Positions 1 through 9,694 are shown, numbered from the stretch's first letter. The stretch is DNA of 26,533 nucleotides from Hypsibius dujardini (GCA_001579985.1 LRSR01008488.1:1-26533), one strand, 5' to 3'. Translations and numbers: made by a program. The notes: generated from the letters alone by a model not told the origin.

Positions 1-575
1 GCAAATATAACGCTAGCAGCGCGCCCCTGAATATTTCAGCCATGCGCAGCATTTATACCAAATCAAAACGTGCACATCGTTGAGACTTGTTATCTCATAT
101 TGGAAATTGCAATACCGAAGAGAATGACTTAATTGCTTTACCAGAAGGTCCTATCCATTGTCGAAAGCATATGAAAAGTGATGTTTCCAGATAACATAAT
201 TACATCCGATGTTCCGTGTTCCTTGAATTACTGTATACTCAAACTTGTTATCATGAATCCGGTAGACACAGAGCAGTAGTTAAATCACACACCGCTCCCA
301 TAATTCCAACTGCAGCTGTTCAAGCACGCAATAATTGCGAATTATCTCCAACATTTGATGAAATTGTTTATAATTTGCTGCCTTATTCTGTCCACGCATT
401 TGGAGATTAGGATCATCCTTTTCACGATATAGCTGATCCCACTATACCACTTTCTCCTCACTTTTCAATTTTAACTTCTCTGTACCACCGCAAAATCAAA
501 GCTCTAGGTTATTTCACCTATCCAGTTTTTCGTTGGCAAATAATTTCTCGTCAAAAAGAGGGATTAGAAACTTTA
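1..575. other. upstream region, no gene seen
   Basis: I see no supported gene here. The longest open stretch (216-410) has no ATG start, no recognisable motif and average composition. The last part presumably carries the promoter and 5' UTR of the receptor starting at 576, but I found no convincing TATA box. Confidence 0.4.
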
Positions 576-1658
576 ATGTCGAACATTAGCGTGGAATTCG
601 GGCTTCGGAATGAGACCTTATCAAATCGGACTGGCCCGCTTCCGTGCCCAACAATAACCCCCGCGGAATGGATGGCCACTCAACTGCCGACCCTCGCATT
701 CGGCACTGCCATCACCTCCACCCAGCTCTTTAACTTCCTCATCTTCGCACTATGGCGCAACAAGGAACCCTACATCCTGCTTCACGTATCCCTCGCCGTG
801 GCCTCTCTCCTTGCAGGTGTGACTGTTGTCACAGCGGTCCCATTACGCTACGCGCCTTACACAGCTGTCAACATCTTTCTGAACCTCTCCATCGGTGTAT
901 GCCTACTTATTTACGCAAATACCGCGGCTATCCTCACTAATTTTGCCATTAGCGTGGACAGATGGATGTCAGTAGAATTCCCCATCAAGTACCGCACGTC
1001 AATCACACACCGCAAAACACTTCTGTTTGGGAGTTTACTAATTTTTGGAGGATCGTTGGTTATGACCATACCAGGATTCATTTTGTTTTGGAAAGATATG
1101 AACTATGCGCGTTGCACGGGGTTGAGAACGTTTTCCCCGAAGGGCGTGGTCTTCACAATTTGGGAGGCATTGAAGGGACCGATATTTTTTCCATTGTTAT
1201 TTATGAGTCAGTTGAGAATCTTGATGATTGCAGTGGGTCAAAGGCTGCTACGCGTTCGCCGCCGTCGAACAGCTGTCCAAGTGGTTCCTGCAGGCAACGC
1301 CCCAGCTCAGGAGATTTTGCGAATCGTCTGGAGCTCATTCCTTGGCAGTATGGCTGTGGTGTTCTGCACGCTGATTTCCCACGTACCAAATTACTTCATG
1401 TCTATCGTCCCAAATCACGCGAGCGCGACGATTAGACGGTTGGGTGTCTACCTGACCTTGTTACAGCATTGTGTCTCACCCGTGATCTATCTACTCTTCT
1501 GGCCACCGTATCGTCAAGCTGTCAGCCGTCTCTTTGGACAACTGCGAGCCGCTGTGACTCCCGAACCCAGTGTGGAAACCCGGTCGACCCGAAAGAGGCA
1601 CTCGCTGGCGGTCAAAACGAGTTCCCTTGATCGGAAAAGAACCAATGCACGTGCCTAA
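576..1658 (+). CDS. rhodopsin-like (class A) GPCR, family A of this cluster, intact and intronless
   Basis: A 360-residue seven-helix receptor in one exon, predicted at the plasma membrane and coupling to G proteins; ligand unknown. The N-terminus has three N-glycosylation sequons (N3, N12, N17). TM1 is about 38-60, TM2 67-90, TM3 105-127, TM4 148-171, TM5 about 193-220, TM6 about 250-275, TM7 about 288-309. C109 at the top of TM3 and C180 in loop 2 fit the conserved disulfide. The DRY box is DRW (128-130) and NPxxY is SPVIY (301-305). The usual TM2 aspartate appears replaced by serine (S76, in LAVASLL). An Arg-rich patch RVRRRR (226-231) follows TM5, and the tail is basic. The ATG at 576 precedes a normal extracellular N-terminus. 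A broken relative that also starts MSNI[ST]V lies at 13603. Class is confident; subfamily is not. Confidence 0.9.
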   Translation: MSNISVEFGLRNETLSNRTGPLPCPTITPAEWMATQLPTLAFGTAITSTQLFNFLIFALWRNKEPYILLHVSLAVASLLAGVTVVTAVPLRYAPYTAVNIFLNLSIGVCLLIYANTAAILTNFAISVDRWMSVEFPIKYRTSITHRKTLLFGSLLIFGGSLVMTIPGFILFWKDMNYARCTGLRTFSPKGVVFTIWEALKGPIFFPLLFMSQLRILMIAVGQRLLRVRRRRTAVQVVPAGNAPAQEILRIVWSSFLGSMAVVFCTLISHVPNYFMSIVPNHASATIRRLGVYLTLLQHCVSPVIYLLFWPPYRQAVSRLFGQLRAAVTPEPSVETRSTRKRHSLAVKTSSLDRKRTNARA

Positions 1659-2289
1659 TTTGAAGGGATTTTCAGAGACTGATTTCAAAACTTTCCAGTT
1701 TTTGTCTAAATTAGTTTAATATTTAAGATGATATGAAAAATTTACTTCATCAGTTCTCGGAGATTTCCCAATGAACTATTGAACTAAGTTAGAAAAAAAA
1801 TTTGAAGACGTTTTGAAATCCGTATCTGAAAATAGCCCCAAGTTGGGAAGCCGTTCCGTCACGACTGCTAATTCATATCTATTCGCACACGGCTAGTCTA
1901 GTTGCTATTCTCATTGGTATGCTGAGAAGTTGAATTGATAACATTTGCCCTACAGACCATTCGAATAATAGTACCAAATTACTATACCACGATAGCAACT
2001 TGCAAATTGGTACGACCATCTAGGTAGAACAAAAGCTGTGTATTTTGTTCTACCTAGATGGTAGTCGAAGTATTGCTTCAATCGAGAATCACTCTAAACA
2101 GGGAACGTTTTCTGATTTTAATCCGCGAATTGGTGACGTCCCAATAGTAACCGCAAAGCCGTCACATTAAACCCTTTGCGGAATATAATTCAACCAGATC
2201 GGGTGACCGACCAGATGTGCCGCATTGGCAGATCTTTATTGTGTCAATTTACGGGGCCGCATTGTTTCTCTTGCAAGGACCGGCAAATT
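1659..2289. other. intergenic, with a perfect hairpin
   Basis: Separates the family A receptor from the first family B relic. It holds the perfect inverted repeat described separately. An open frame from the ATG at 2176 runs in phase into the relic, but residues before 2290 do not resemble the family B N-terminus, so I treat 2176-2289 as non-coding. Confidence 0.5.
2015..2062. repeat. perfect 20-bp inverted repeat, 8-nt spacer
   Basis: The 20 bases at 2015-2034 (starting accatctagg) are the exact reverse complement of 2043-2062. The spacer is gctgtgta. Pairing ends sharply at both sides. The stem is slightly short for a typical pre-miRNA. No coding sequence overlaps it. Confidence 0.85.
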
Positions 2290-3367
2290 ACGGACAGCAA
2301 TGGCTCAATTAAAACTCTAGCAAACGTGACCTTTATCAGTGAGACATCTCGCAACGCTCCGCTCGCGCCATCATGGTCGTTAACACCTATATTCTTACTC
2401 GTCGTTTGCACCGTCGGATCCATTAGAAACTTTAGGGCATTATTGTTGTTTCTTAAACACTTCCGAACAGAGACCACCCTTCGACATCTACATGATCAAC
2501 CTTCTGGGAACAAATCTCGCAGGTCAACTTCTCCAATACCCCTTGGCTGTCAAGTCAAGCCTTTTTAGTTCCAGATGGACCATGGGGAACCTTGCTTGTT
2601 TCTTGCAACTCTACTGCCTGAGGGTGTTCGACGCTGGTATTATCAACTCACACGCGGTCATCGCCATGAACCGAGCTTGGGCCATTATCCGTCCCATGTC
2701 CTTTCGAGCAGCCCATAACAAACGCTTCACCCTAACCGTTTGCATGGTCATGTGGTTGTACGTTCAACCAGTGGAGGGATTTTTCTGGCTGGCGGACACG
2801 CTCTACTTCTAAATGGACGTACCGATTAAGGTGTGCATGTTTAACGCGTGGTTCACCGCAATTGATATCATTGTATACATCTTTACCCTTGCTGTCACTT
2901 TTTTGCCTTTTTTGTCGTGGTGGTTAGCAAAATGCATCGTTCCCGGCAAACCATGAAGCGGTTCGGATGTGTGAAGCCTCGAAATGCAACGCCCCGCATC
3001 GGTGAAAAGGAGCCAACACCAATTAGTCTGACTTCTAAGAAGGTAACGGAAACGGTTACCTCAGCTGAAATTGCAATTCAGGTGTCAGATGGGCGTGACG
3101 TTTTAACAGGTCTAAGGAGTCGAAAGTCTCGCAAATACATCATGTAGACGCTGCTCATGCTCATGCTCATGTAGATCAGGTATTAGCATCGTTATTTTCA
3201 CCGTGCTAGATATGATCTACTTTTTACTCACTGCTTTTCTAAACAACTTTTGGATTCCGGAGTTCTTTGAAGTGGCGAACTTTCTTTTTTCTTGTCAGAT
3301 GGTGGTTGATCCGATCTTGCTTGTCTTGACCGTGGACCAACTGCGCATGACGCGGTTGCGGCAATGA
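2290..3367 (+). pseudogene. family B GPCR pseudogene, close paralogue of the intact gene at 3866
   Basis: Aligns along its whole length with the intact receptor at 3866-4936, including the stretches NLLGTNLA, FDAGIINSHAVIA, NRAWAII, EGFFWLADTLY, GRDVLTGL, FWIPEFFEVAN and VVDPIL. Lesions seen: the start codon position reads ACG (2290); a frameshift just after TM1 near 2475-2485; an in-frame TAA at 2810-2812 in extracellular loop 2; a 1-nt deletion near 2912 at the end of TM5; a TAG at 3145-3147 before TM6, followed by a threefold ctcatg repeat (3154-3171), a further stop and a frame change. The TM6-TM7 part ends at TGA 3365-3367. Downstream bases (tctaat..cagttaac) also resemble those after the intact copy, so the duplicated block includes some 3' flank. 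It cannot make a full receptor. Confidence 0.9.
3154..3171. repeat. ctcatg x3 tandem repeat inside the pseudogene
   Basis: Three perfect copies of the hexamer ctcatg at the ICL3/TM6 border. The intact paralogue reads TTGACA-type codons there with no repeat, so this looks like slippage after loss of constraint. Confidence 0.8.
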
Positions 3368-3865
3368 TTCACCTTTAACTATCTCTAATCTGTATCGATT
3401 CCTTCAGTTAACGTTAAACGCTCGTTCTCTCAGTTGCCGAATATGTCATCCGTTTTTGCGTATAGCATAGTTAAGGAAGTCACATGTTTAACTGTCCTCT
3501 AGAATGCATTAGACATGGTACTACGGTTGTGGTTTTTACCTTTGCTAGCTGTATTTTTCTGTTAGATAAAGTGAATGTTATAAGGTTTCTCTGGACCAGA
3601 TAATTTCTCATCGAAGAGGTAAATTTGATTCAAATACAATCAGATGTGCAACACAATACCATACAATGTGCATGCGATGCGTAATAATTTATCACAATTG
3701 AGCTGCCCGGCGACCCGCGAAGCATCAAGACCCTTACGGAGGTACAATGCAGTGAGTTTGATCGATCACTACCGCGAATACGTGGCAACGGCAGGTCTTC
3801 ACTCTTAATGTTTCAATGTTTCAATTCTTACTGCAAGGTTATCGCTTGCTAAAACGAGTCAAATC
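3368..3865. other. intergenic, probable promoter region of the 3866 receptor
   Basis: No gene seen. A short direct repeat (aatgtttc twice, about 3808-3823) lies about 45 nt before the start codon. No TATA box was identified. Confidence 0.4.
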
Positions 3866-4936
3866 ATGGAGAGCAACGGTTCAGCTAACACCGTACAAAA
3901 TGTGACCTTTACCAATGAGACAGCTCGCAACGTTCCACTCGCTCCATTGTGGTCGTTTACCCCGACCTTTTTACTCGTCTTCTGCATCCTGGGATCCATC
4001 ACAAACTTTAGCGCATTGTTGCTATTCCTAGAAAACCTCCGAGCACCGTTTGACCTCTACGTGATCAATCTACTGGGAACAAATCTCGCATGCTTGCTTC
4101 TCCAATATCCCTTCGCTATCAAGTCAAACCTCTTGAACTCCGGATGGACCATGGGCAACCATGCCTGCTCGTTTTACCTCTACTGTCTTAGCGTGTTCGA
4201 CGCTGGTATTATTAACTCGCACGCAGTTATTGCCGTGAACCGAGCTTGGGCCATCATCCATCCCATTTCCTTTCAAACAGCCCATACCAAGCGCTTTACC
4301 CTTACTATTTGCCTGATCATGTGGGTGTACATTCATTTAGTGGAGGGATCTTTCTGGCTGGCTGACACGCTCTACTACCGAACAGATGTGCCCGTTACAA
4401 CATGCCTTTTTAATACAGTGCAACTCAGCACGTGGTCCAACGTTAATGACCTCATCGTGTACATCTTACCGTTGGTTGTCATTTTGCTGTCCTTCCTGGT
4501 CGTGGTGGTTAGCAAGTTGCTCCGCTCCCGGGAAGCCATGAAGCGGTCCGCACGTGTGAAGCCCCAAAATGCGGCGGTACCAATCGTTCAAGCGGAGATC
4601 CCACCAAAAAGTTTCACTTCCTATTCAAAGAAGGAAACAGATACGGTTACAACAGCAGCGGTGGCGGTTGAGCTGTCAAATGGGCGCGACGTTTTGACAG
4701 GACTCCGAGGACGAAGGTCCGGCAAGTACGCTATGTTGACATTGTTGACAATTAGCATCGTCATCTTTACTATGCCAGATATGGTCTACTTCTTACTCAC
4801 TGGATTCCTGCCCGGTTTTTGGATTCCGGAATTCTTTGAAGTGGCCAATTCACTCTTTGTTTGTCAGACGGTGGTTGACCCCATCTTGTTTTTCTTGACC
4901 ATGGACAAACTGCGCATGCCACGGTTGTGGCAATGA
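3866..4936 (+). CDS. rhodopsin-like (class A) GPCR, family B, intact and intronless, NRAW in place of DRY
   Basis: A 356-residue single-exon receptor, predicted at the plasma membrane; ligand unknown. Sequons at N4, N12 and N17. TM1 about 32-55 (with N47), TM2 64-87, TM3 101-124, TM4 144-167, TM5 about 194-217, TM6 about 288-312, TM7 about 322-345. C101 and C180 fit the TM3-loop 2 disulfide. The DRY position reads N125-R126-A127-W128: the arginine is kept and the acid is lost. The TM2 aspartate is N73, the CWxP position of TM6 is FTMP, and TM7 has DPILF (338-342) for NPxxY. ICL3 is long (about 218-287), with SR, KK and GRDVLTGL stretches. The tail after TM7 is very short (about 10 residues). 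The start is set by the ATG that the pseudogene at 2290 has lost. Confidence 0.9.
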   Translation: MESNGSANTVQNVTFTNETARNVPLAPLWSFTPTFLLVFCILGSITNFSALLLFLENLRAPFDLYVINLLGTNLACLLLQYPFAIKSNLLNSGWTMGNHACSFYLYCLSVFDAGIINSHAVIAVNRAWAIIHPISFQTAHTKRFTLTICLIMWVYIHLVEGSFWLADTLYYRTDVPVTTCLFNTVQLSTWSNVNDLIVYILPLVVILLSFLVVVVSKLLRSREAMKRSARVKPQNAAVPIVQAEIPPKSFTSYSKKETDTVTTAAVAVELSNGRDVLTGLRGRRSGKYAMLTLLTISIVIFTMPDMVYFLLTGFLPGFWIPEFFEVANSLFVCQTVVDPILFFLTMDKLRMPRLWQ

Positions 4937-5035
4937 CCCATCGTAGTGTACGTCTAATTTGCACCGACACCCACAGTTAACCATGACGTCACATTTCATC
5001 GTCAACTCGTGTAACGTCGTCGAAAAAAATATGTG

Positions 5036-5041
5036 AATAAA
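5036..5041 (+). terminator. AATAAA polyadenylation signal
   Basis: Canonical hexamer 100 nt after the stop codon of the 3866 receptor, the usual distance for a short animal 3' UTR. Confidence 0.6.
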
Positions 5042-5916
5042 GGAGTTGTTTCTAGCATTCATTCGTTTAAAATGATATTACAAATGGGATTCATGTCCAT
5101 CCCTCCAGCCGACCTGGACATTCATGGTCATTGTCCTAGTTTTCTCGCAGATATCTGAATGTTGTCGAGGATCATCAGATCCAGGAGATCTTGCCCAGCG
5201 GACGCGAGCTTCGATAACGCCATCTTGTCTGTACTGTGAGACTACTCTTCAAAGACCTCTGCCCATCACAACGCTTTTGAAATTTTCATGTTGAGTTGGA
5301 CCGTTTTAGGGCAAAGGAAAGGAAAGGTCACCCATATCCTACCCGGCCCATGTATAGGATGTACAACAACGACCACGGGAAGAAATTTAGTTATCCGGGT
5401 GACAAGCAATTATGAGGACTAATACCCCAGTGCGCTGCACGTGTTTTAAAATCAGTTACAATCTTACGGCGAACCTCACTAACTTCATATCCCAAAGTGC
5501 ACAATATTTAATCAGCTTAGGAAGTTTCGAAAGCTTCACACATGCAATGAAGAAGATGATGCGGGCAGATTACTCCAGAAATTATTGAGTTGCTCACCTG
5601 ACGACCCTGTGCTAGTAGTTAACATCACGGGTTGGAAGAAAATTCGTTTAATTACGCCGCTCCGGTTCTGAAGAAGAAGATTTTCGATATACACAAGTGT
5701 ATGCATTTAGTTTGCGCATGATTGAGAACTTTTCGATAGATGAATTTTCAGATTTTTTGATTTCACTCCAATTTATCCAAGATTGCATTATTAACGCTGG
5801 TCGCTCGAGTGAAAATGTATTCAGTAAATTGAATTCACAATGCTGCGCGAAGGAAGAGTGCGAAATCATAATCAAAATGAGCAGCAAGTCGGCCAGGTGT
5901 TCAAAGGCTGCGGGCT
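5042..5916. other. intergenic, no gene seen
   Basis: No supported coding or RNA gene. Overlapping open frames at 5650-6000 on both strands only read through the neighbouring hexamer repeats. Confidence 0.4.
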
Positions 5917-6143
5917 TGTCTGTGTCTGTGTCTGTGTCTGTGTCTGTGCCTGTGTCTGTGTTTGTGTCTGTGCATGTGTATGTGTTCTGCATTAACTAAT
6001 GTATACCGCTTGTAATCGTTTGCACAGTCGCTCTGGTTGCGGTTCTGCTTAGCGCAGTCACGCAAGACACAGACACAGACACAGACACAGACACAGACAC
6101 AGACACAGACACAGACACAGACACAGACACAGACACAGACACA
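5917..6143. repeat. mirrored hexamer microsatellite: (TGTGTC)n then (GACACA)13
   Basis: 5917-5985 is an imperfect array of TGTGTC (about 11 units, with single-base variants). 6066-6143 is thirteen perfect copies of GACACA, its exact reverse complement. An 80-bp single-copy spacer lies between. Long Cys-Val, Ser-Val or Gln-Thr peptides readable from the arrays are artefacts of the repeat. Confidence 0.95.
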
Positions 6144-6582
6144 ATTTTCCATTCAAATGGATCGAAAATGTCTTGCACCCTTACTGCACAGTCCTAAAAT
6201 ACTGTCAAAGTACTCAAAACGGTAACGCTTTTGCAACCTCGACAAACCGCAATCTCTTGTATATTAGTTTATCATAAAAAACAATTCTCTGCGTTTATTG
6301 ATTCGTGTTTTAGTAGAAATGCCAATAAGCAAGTTGACAGCATACCGAAGCTGTTTTGGGCATCAGGCCAGTTCATTGATCATTACCACCGACGAAGATT
6401 ATCTCGACCACACCGTTCGTGTAGCCCCCATCGACCCACATAACAGTCCCACGTAATTGTCTCAGGTAGAAAACGTATTCGTTATTAGAAGTGTAACAAT
6501 TTTTTATAGAGAAAGGAGAGCAGGTTATTTTCTGAAGAAAAATGTGCTCTCTGGTAGAACACTTGCGCAAAACCCGCTAGAC

Positions 6583-6987
6583 ATGCCTCCCAAACTGGAC
6601 GACTGGGTCCAGGATGAAGTTCGGTACTGGTATTGCTAATTAGACAATCGGGTGACTGTTTACCATCTGTTCCATCCTGTGTTCCTCAACACCCAGAGTG
6701 AACAACGAACATCATTTGCCATCCGTCACCATTTGGAGTATTTGACTAGCCGACAGCAGCGCCACCTACAACAGCAGGAGGCCTGTCACTAGCGCTACAA
6801 CCGCTACAAATGGCGTTGTGAAATGCGCTAGGTACAACAATGCATTAACCGACAGCTGGCGGAGAAGGAACAGGAAAATCATCTTCTGGAACAAGTACGC
6901 CATCTACAGGAGGAAAAAATCGTTACCCTGGACGAGATCCAGCGCCAGAAAGCTACGCCTCTTCCCGGAATCTCCTTTTTCTTTTAA
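6583..6987 (+). pseudogene. relic of a Gln/Glu-rich coiled-coil protein
   Basis: One reading frame holds sense-like protein text for about 134 codons: it starts MPPKLDDWVQDEV, then HHLEYLTSRQQRHLQQQE, then a heptad-like coiled coil (QLAEKEQENHLLEQV, HLQEEKIVTLDEIQRQK), ending at TAA 6985. It is interrupted by TAA at 6637, TAG near 6792 and TAG near 6829, with no frameshift. Each stop is one C-to-T change from a glutamine codon, and glutamine suits this Q-rich context. The simplest reading is a lightly decayed exon or retrocopy. The parent family was not recognised; resemblance to a capsid-type polyprotein is possible but unsupported. Confidence 0.5.
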
Positions 6988-8274
6988 TATCTTTTTTCTT
7001 CTAATTTGTTTTTTTGTCACTCTTGATTTGCAACAGTATTACTTTTATTTTATTGTCGGGACGACAATAACTTTGTGTTCGAGGTTGTCGCGGGCAAACT
7101 ATGTTGTTTGTCTTTGCAGTGCCGGGCTGGACGACCAGTGCCCAGCTTTGTCTTTTTCATTTTAAGACCGCCTGACCAATGTTGGACGGCGGTTAGATAG
7201 CTTATTAATTGCCTTTTTATGGCTTTGACTTTTCCACATCTACTTGTCGATGACTTATCCCGTGAATGCATTCGAGATGAAAAATCGCAAACATTTAAAC
7301 GAAAAACCCGACAAGGAGCCCCGTCACCTGGGTGCGCCTTTTTTCCATCAGGGTTTTCAGATCATTTCAAATCCAAGCTGCTTGGGGTGCTCATAACGGT
7401 TAACTCCGACCTCAAACTGACGTTTTATGAAGTCTGAGAGCCGTTGTTCAATGTAAAACTGTTCAATGAGGCTTCGTGCCCGCAGACACTATGAAAACAT
7501 TTTTTTTTGAAATCGAAGAAAAATCCCAAAAAATGGCGGCGCCGGGAGTCATGAACAGTATGGATGACGAAAAAGGAGTGTTTGTTGAAATTATTTTTCA
7601 TCCCCTTAAACACACCAAAGTCTAGATCACAAACCGAATATCTCATTCAAGTCAGAATGAAATACTTGTTTTTTTTGTTTTGGTGCAAACTCAAATTATA
7701 CCGTCATCCCGCGATAAGTCGTTTTGCTCACTGACGACTGTCTACTGTCCGGTTAATAAAATGTGCACTTTCCCAGTCATTTTAGGAGGAAAATTAAGGG
7801 CCGAACAAAATTAGAACGATTTCAAAGGGGCACATTAAAGAAACAGAAATGAAAAACTTTTTAAAACCATCAGGCTGTAGACTTTTCAGTAGTTTGAATA
7901 CTGAGATTCTCCCGCCCTAGTCGATACTAATTCGTTTACTTTTCATTTGAGTCCCGAACCTTGTATAATGGTTACATAACCTGGTAAAGGAAGTCATGGG
8001 TTTTCATAAAGAAATGGTTTGGAAAAATCAGGAAAGTGGGAACCTGGTAAAAAATGTACAAAAGAAACCTGCCTCAACTTGACTGGATAAAGCTTCTGTA
8101 TGTCCATTCAAGCATGAAGTTTCATTTTCATATTTCCTCATTTGTTTCGAACTTAAGCGAAAGTCACGGTTGGAGGCAAATAATCGTCACTTCCTTTGTA
8201 CACCCGAAAACATTCAATGTGTAGAAACGATCATACCTGTGTTCTGATGTTTGTGTGTGATCTGTGTAAAGAAG
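6988..8274. other. intergenic, no confident gene
   Basis: An ATG-start frame of 72 codons at 7219-7437 (includes KRKTRQGAPSPG) has no signal peptide or known motif and is probably chance. An AATAAA occurs at 7755. Nothing else is supported. Confidence 0.35.
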
Positions 8275-8281
8275 TATAAAA
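8275..8281 (+). promoter_or_regulatory. candidate TATA box (TATAAAA)
   Basis: A full TATAAAA heptamer 55 nt before the ATG of the candidate signal-peptide exon at 8336. That spacing allows a start site about 25-30 nt downstream and a short 5' UTR. Confidence 0.45.
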
Positions 8282-8335
8282 TGCAGACAGAGTTCTACAT
8301 CTTGGCACAAACCACCTCCAGGGTTTACAGTAAGA

Positions 8336-8420
8336 ATGAAAATGACAATGTCCCTCCTTCTATTCGGCTGCATTGCGAACATCACAATATTTATGTCTCC
8401 CGAGGCGTTTGGCGAGATTG
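8336..8420 (+). CDS. candidate first coding exon of a small secreted protein (partial)
   Basis: Starts ATG, encodes a short signal-peptide-like leader (MKMTMSLLLFGCIANITIF, then MSPEAFGEI), and meets a good splice donor (TTG|GTAAGC) at 8421, leaving phase 1. A TATAAAA lies at 8275. The next exon was not found with confidence. The frame at 9494-9694 is preceded by a splice acceptor (gattag, 9487) but needs phase 0, so the two do not join directly. If real, the foldback at 8566-9297 sits in its first intron. The family is unknown. Confidence 0.4.
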
Positions 8421-8565
8421 GTAAGCAACACTCTTAAGAATCAAACCTAATTATTTTTTAAGATGCTGCCAAATAAAATATGCCTATATTCCTGGCATAG
8501 ATAAATTATCAGGTCGTACTTCATTTTATCATGACAGATGTTGCAAAACATTTTGCTTTGCTTTA

Positions 8566-9297
8566 GGGGAAATCCAGAATGTCTCTGTTTTATATTTTTT
8601 AGTGGAACTATAATAATGTCGATTTTCAAAATTAATTTTCTCAGTCAGGATATGAACACTTTTCAGCAGAATTTTGAAGTAGGGAAAACACTGAAATATT
8701 CAATATTTGCTGATTTTGACCCTAAAAACTGCATCTTTGCAGAATAAATTAATTTAACGAATTTCGATTCTAATTCTACAAAATATCAATTTTAAATCGT
8801 TTAGCACTAGCAGAATATTTTTTGGATGTCTAGGGCGGAGCTACTGTATTTCTTCGATAGATAACGACAGCACACGAGCTGTGGGACGGTAAATTGGTCC
8901 CCCTCCTACTCGTCAGCATGTGCCTTGCCTGTAGCTCGCCTACCACACAGTCGTACACACAGCTTTCTTTAAACTGTGCGTGTACAGCGGGCAACCATTA
9001 CGTCACGTGACCCGTGCGCTGTTGCTATCTATCGAGGAAATTCTTCATTTCTGGAATGTCACTCGTAAGTTTAAGGCTCAATAATGACCTATAGCTCCGC
9101 CTCCTGACGTCCGGAAAAATTCTGCTATACCAGGCGATTTCAAATTGAAATTTGAGAAGGAAAATTTCAAATTATTTAACTTCAAAGTTCTGCCAAAAAA
9201 AGCTTTCATATCCTGACCGATGAAATTAATTTTGAAAATGTTTTGTAATTATAGCTCTACTCACAAAATATAAAGCGGAGACACTCTAGGTTCCCCC
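8566..9297. repeat. foldback element (imperfect inverted repeat, about 0.73 kb)
   Basis: Left arm 8566-8873 and right arm 9014-9297 are reverse complements with indels. Matching blocks run in order: gggga..tgtctc..tttatattt, ctataat, ttttcaaaattaattt, gtcaggatatgaa, gcagaa.tttgaag, caattt.aaatcg, tagcagaat, ggcggagcta, and cgatagata.c.acagc. The left arm carries about 70 extra bases and the right arm about 50. The 140-bp centre (8874-9013) has no gene. There is no transposase. Confidence 0.8.
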
Positions 9298-9487
9298 GTA
9301 CACTTTCGGTCCGCATCATAACCACACCGTTCCCCGCCAATTCCTAGCCAGAAGTCAAAATAGTATGTTTATCCGAATTGCAGTGTGTTGATTTTTCGTC
9401 ATTTACTCTAATTTGAGCATCGGTGCGGAGTATTAGCAGACAGCTGTGTTTGCGTTCAAGTACGGCTATGCTTTTATTGTTGATTAG

Positions 9488-9694
9488 TTCCCCATGAATG
9501 TCCCCAATAAGACGCGTGCGTCATTGAGACGGATGGGCGTCTGCCAAGAGAATTTGATAACGGACTCACGGGAACGCGGGACTCGAGAGCTACCGAAATT
9601 AGCTTCAGCAATCGGAACACCACACGGTTTCATTGGAGCTGCAGCAGGGCATCCGTCATGCATAATGCGTTATCGTTTGGAACCCTTTGCATGA
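9488..9694 (+). CDS. unassigned open frame, possible last exon
   Basis: Preceded by a plausible splice acceptor (gattag, ending 9487) and open to TGA at 9692-9694. The ATG at 9494 would give 66 residues, rich in Arg and Gly (e.g. PHGFIGAAAGHPS). There is no TM segment or recognised motif. AATAAA lies 241 nt past the stop, at 9935. It could be an exon of the gene that starts near 8336, a short gene, or chance. Confidence 0.25.
   Translation, partial: FPMNVPNKTRASLRRMGVCQENLITDSRERGTRELPKLASAIGTPHGFIGAAAGHPSCIMRYRLEPFA

Noticed and set aside
962-1435. 157-codon frame overlapping the family A receptor
   Set aside because: A shadow frame of the receptor; its text has no domain features.
5901-6225. 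Open frames encoding long Cys-Val, Ser-Val or Gln-Thr dipeptide repeats
   Set aside because: They are direct translations of the hexamer microsatellite in several frames of both strands.
7219-7437. Small ORF with a dibasic site, considered as a neuropeptide precursor
   Set aside because: No signal peptide, no repeated peptide unit, and no amidation signal next to a recognisable peptide.
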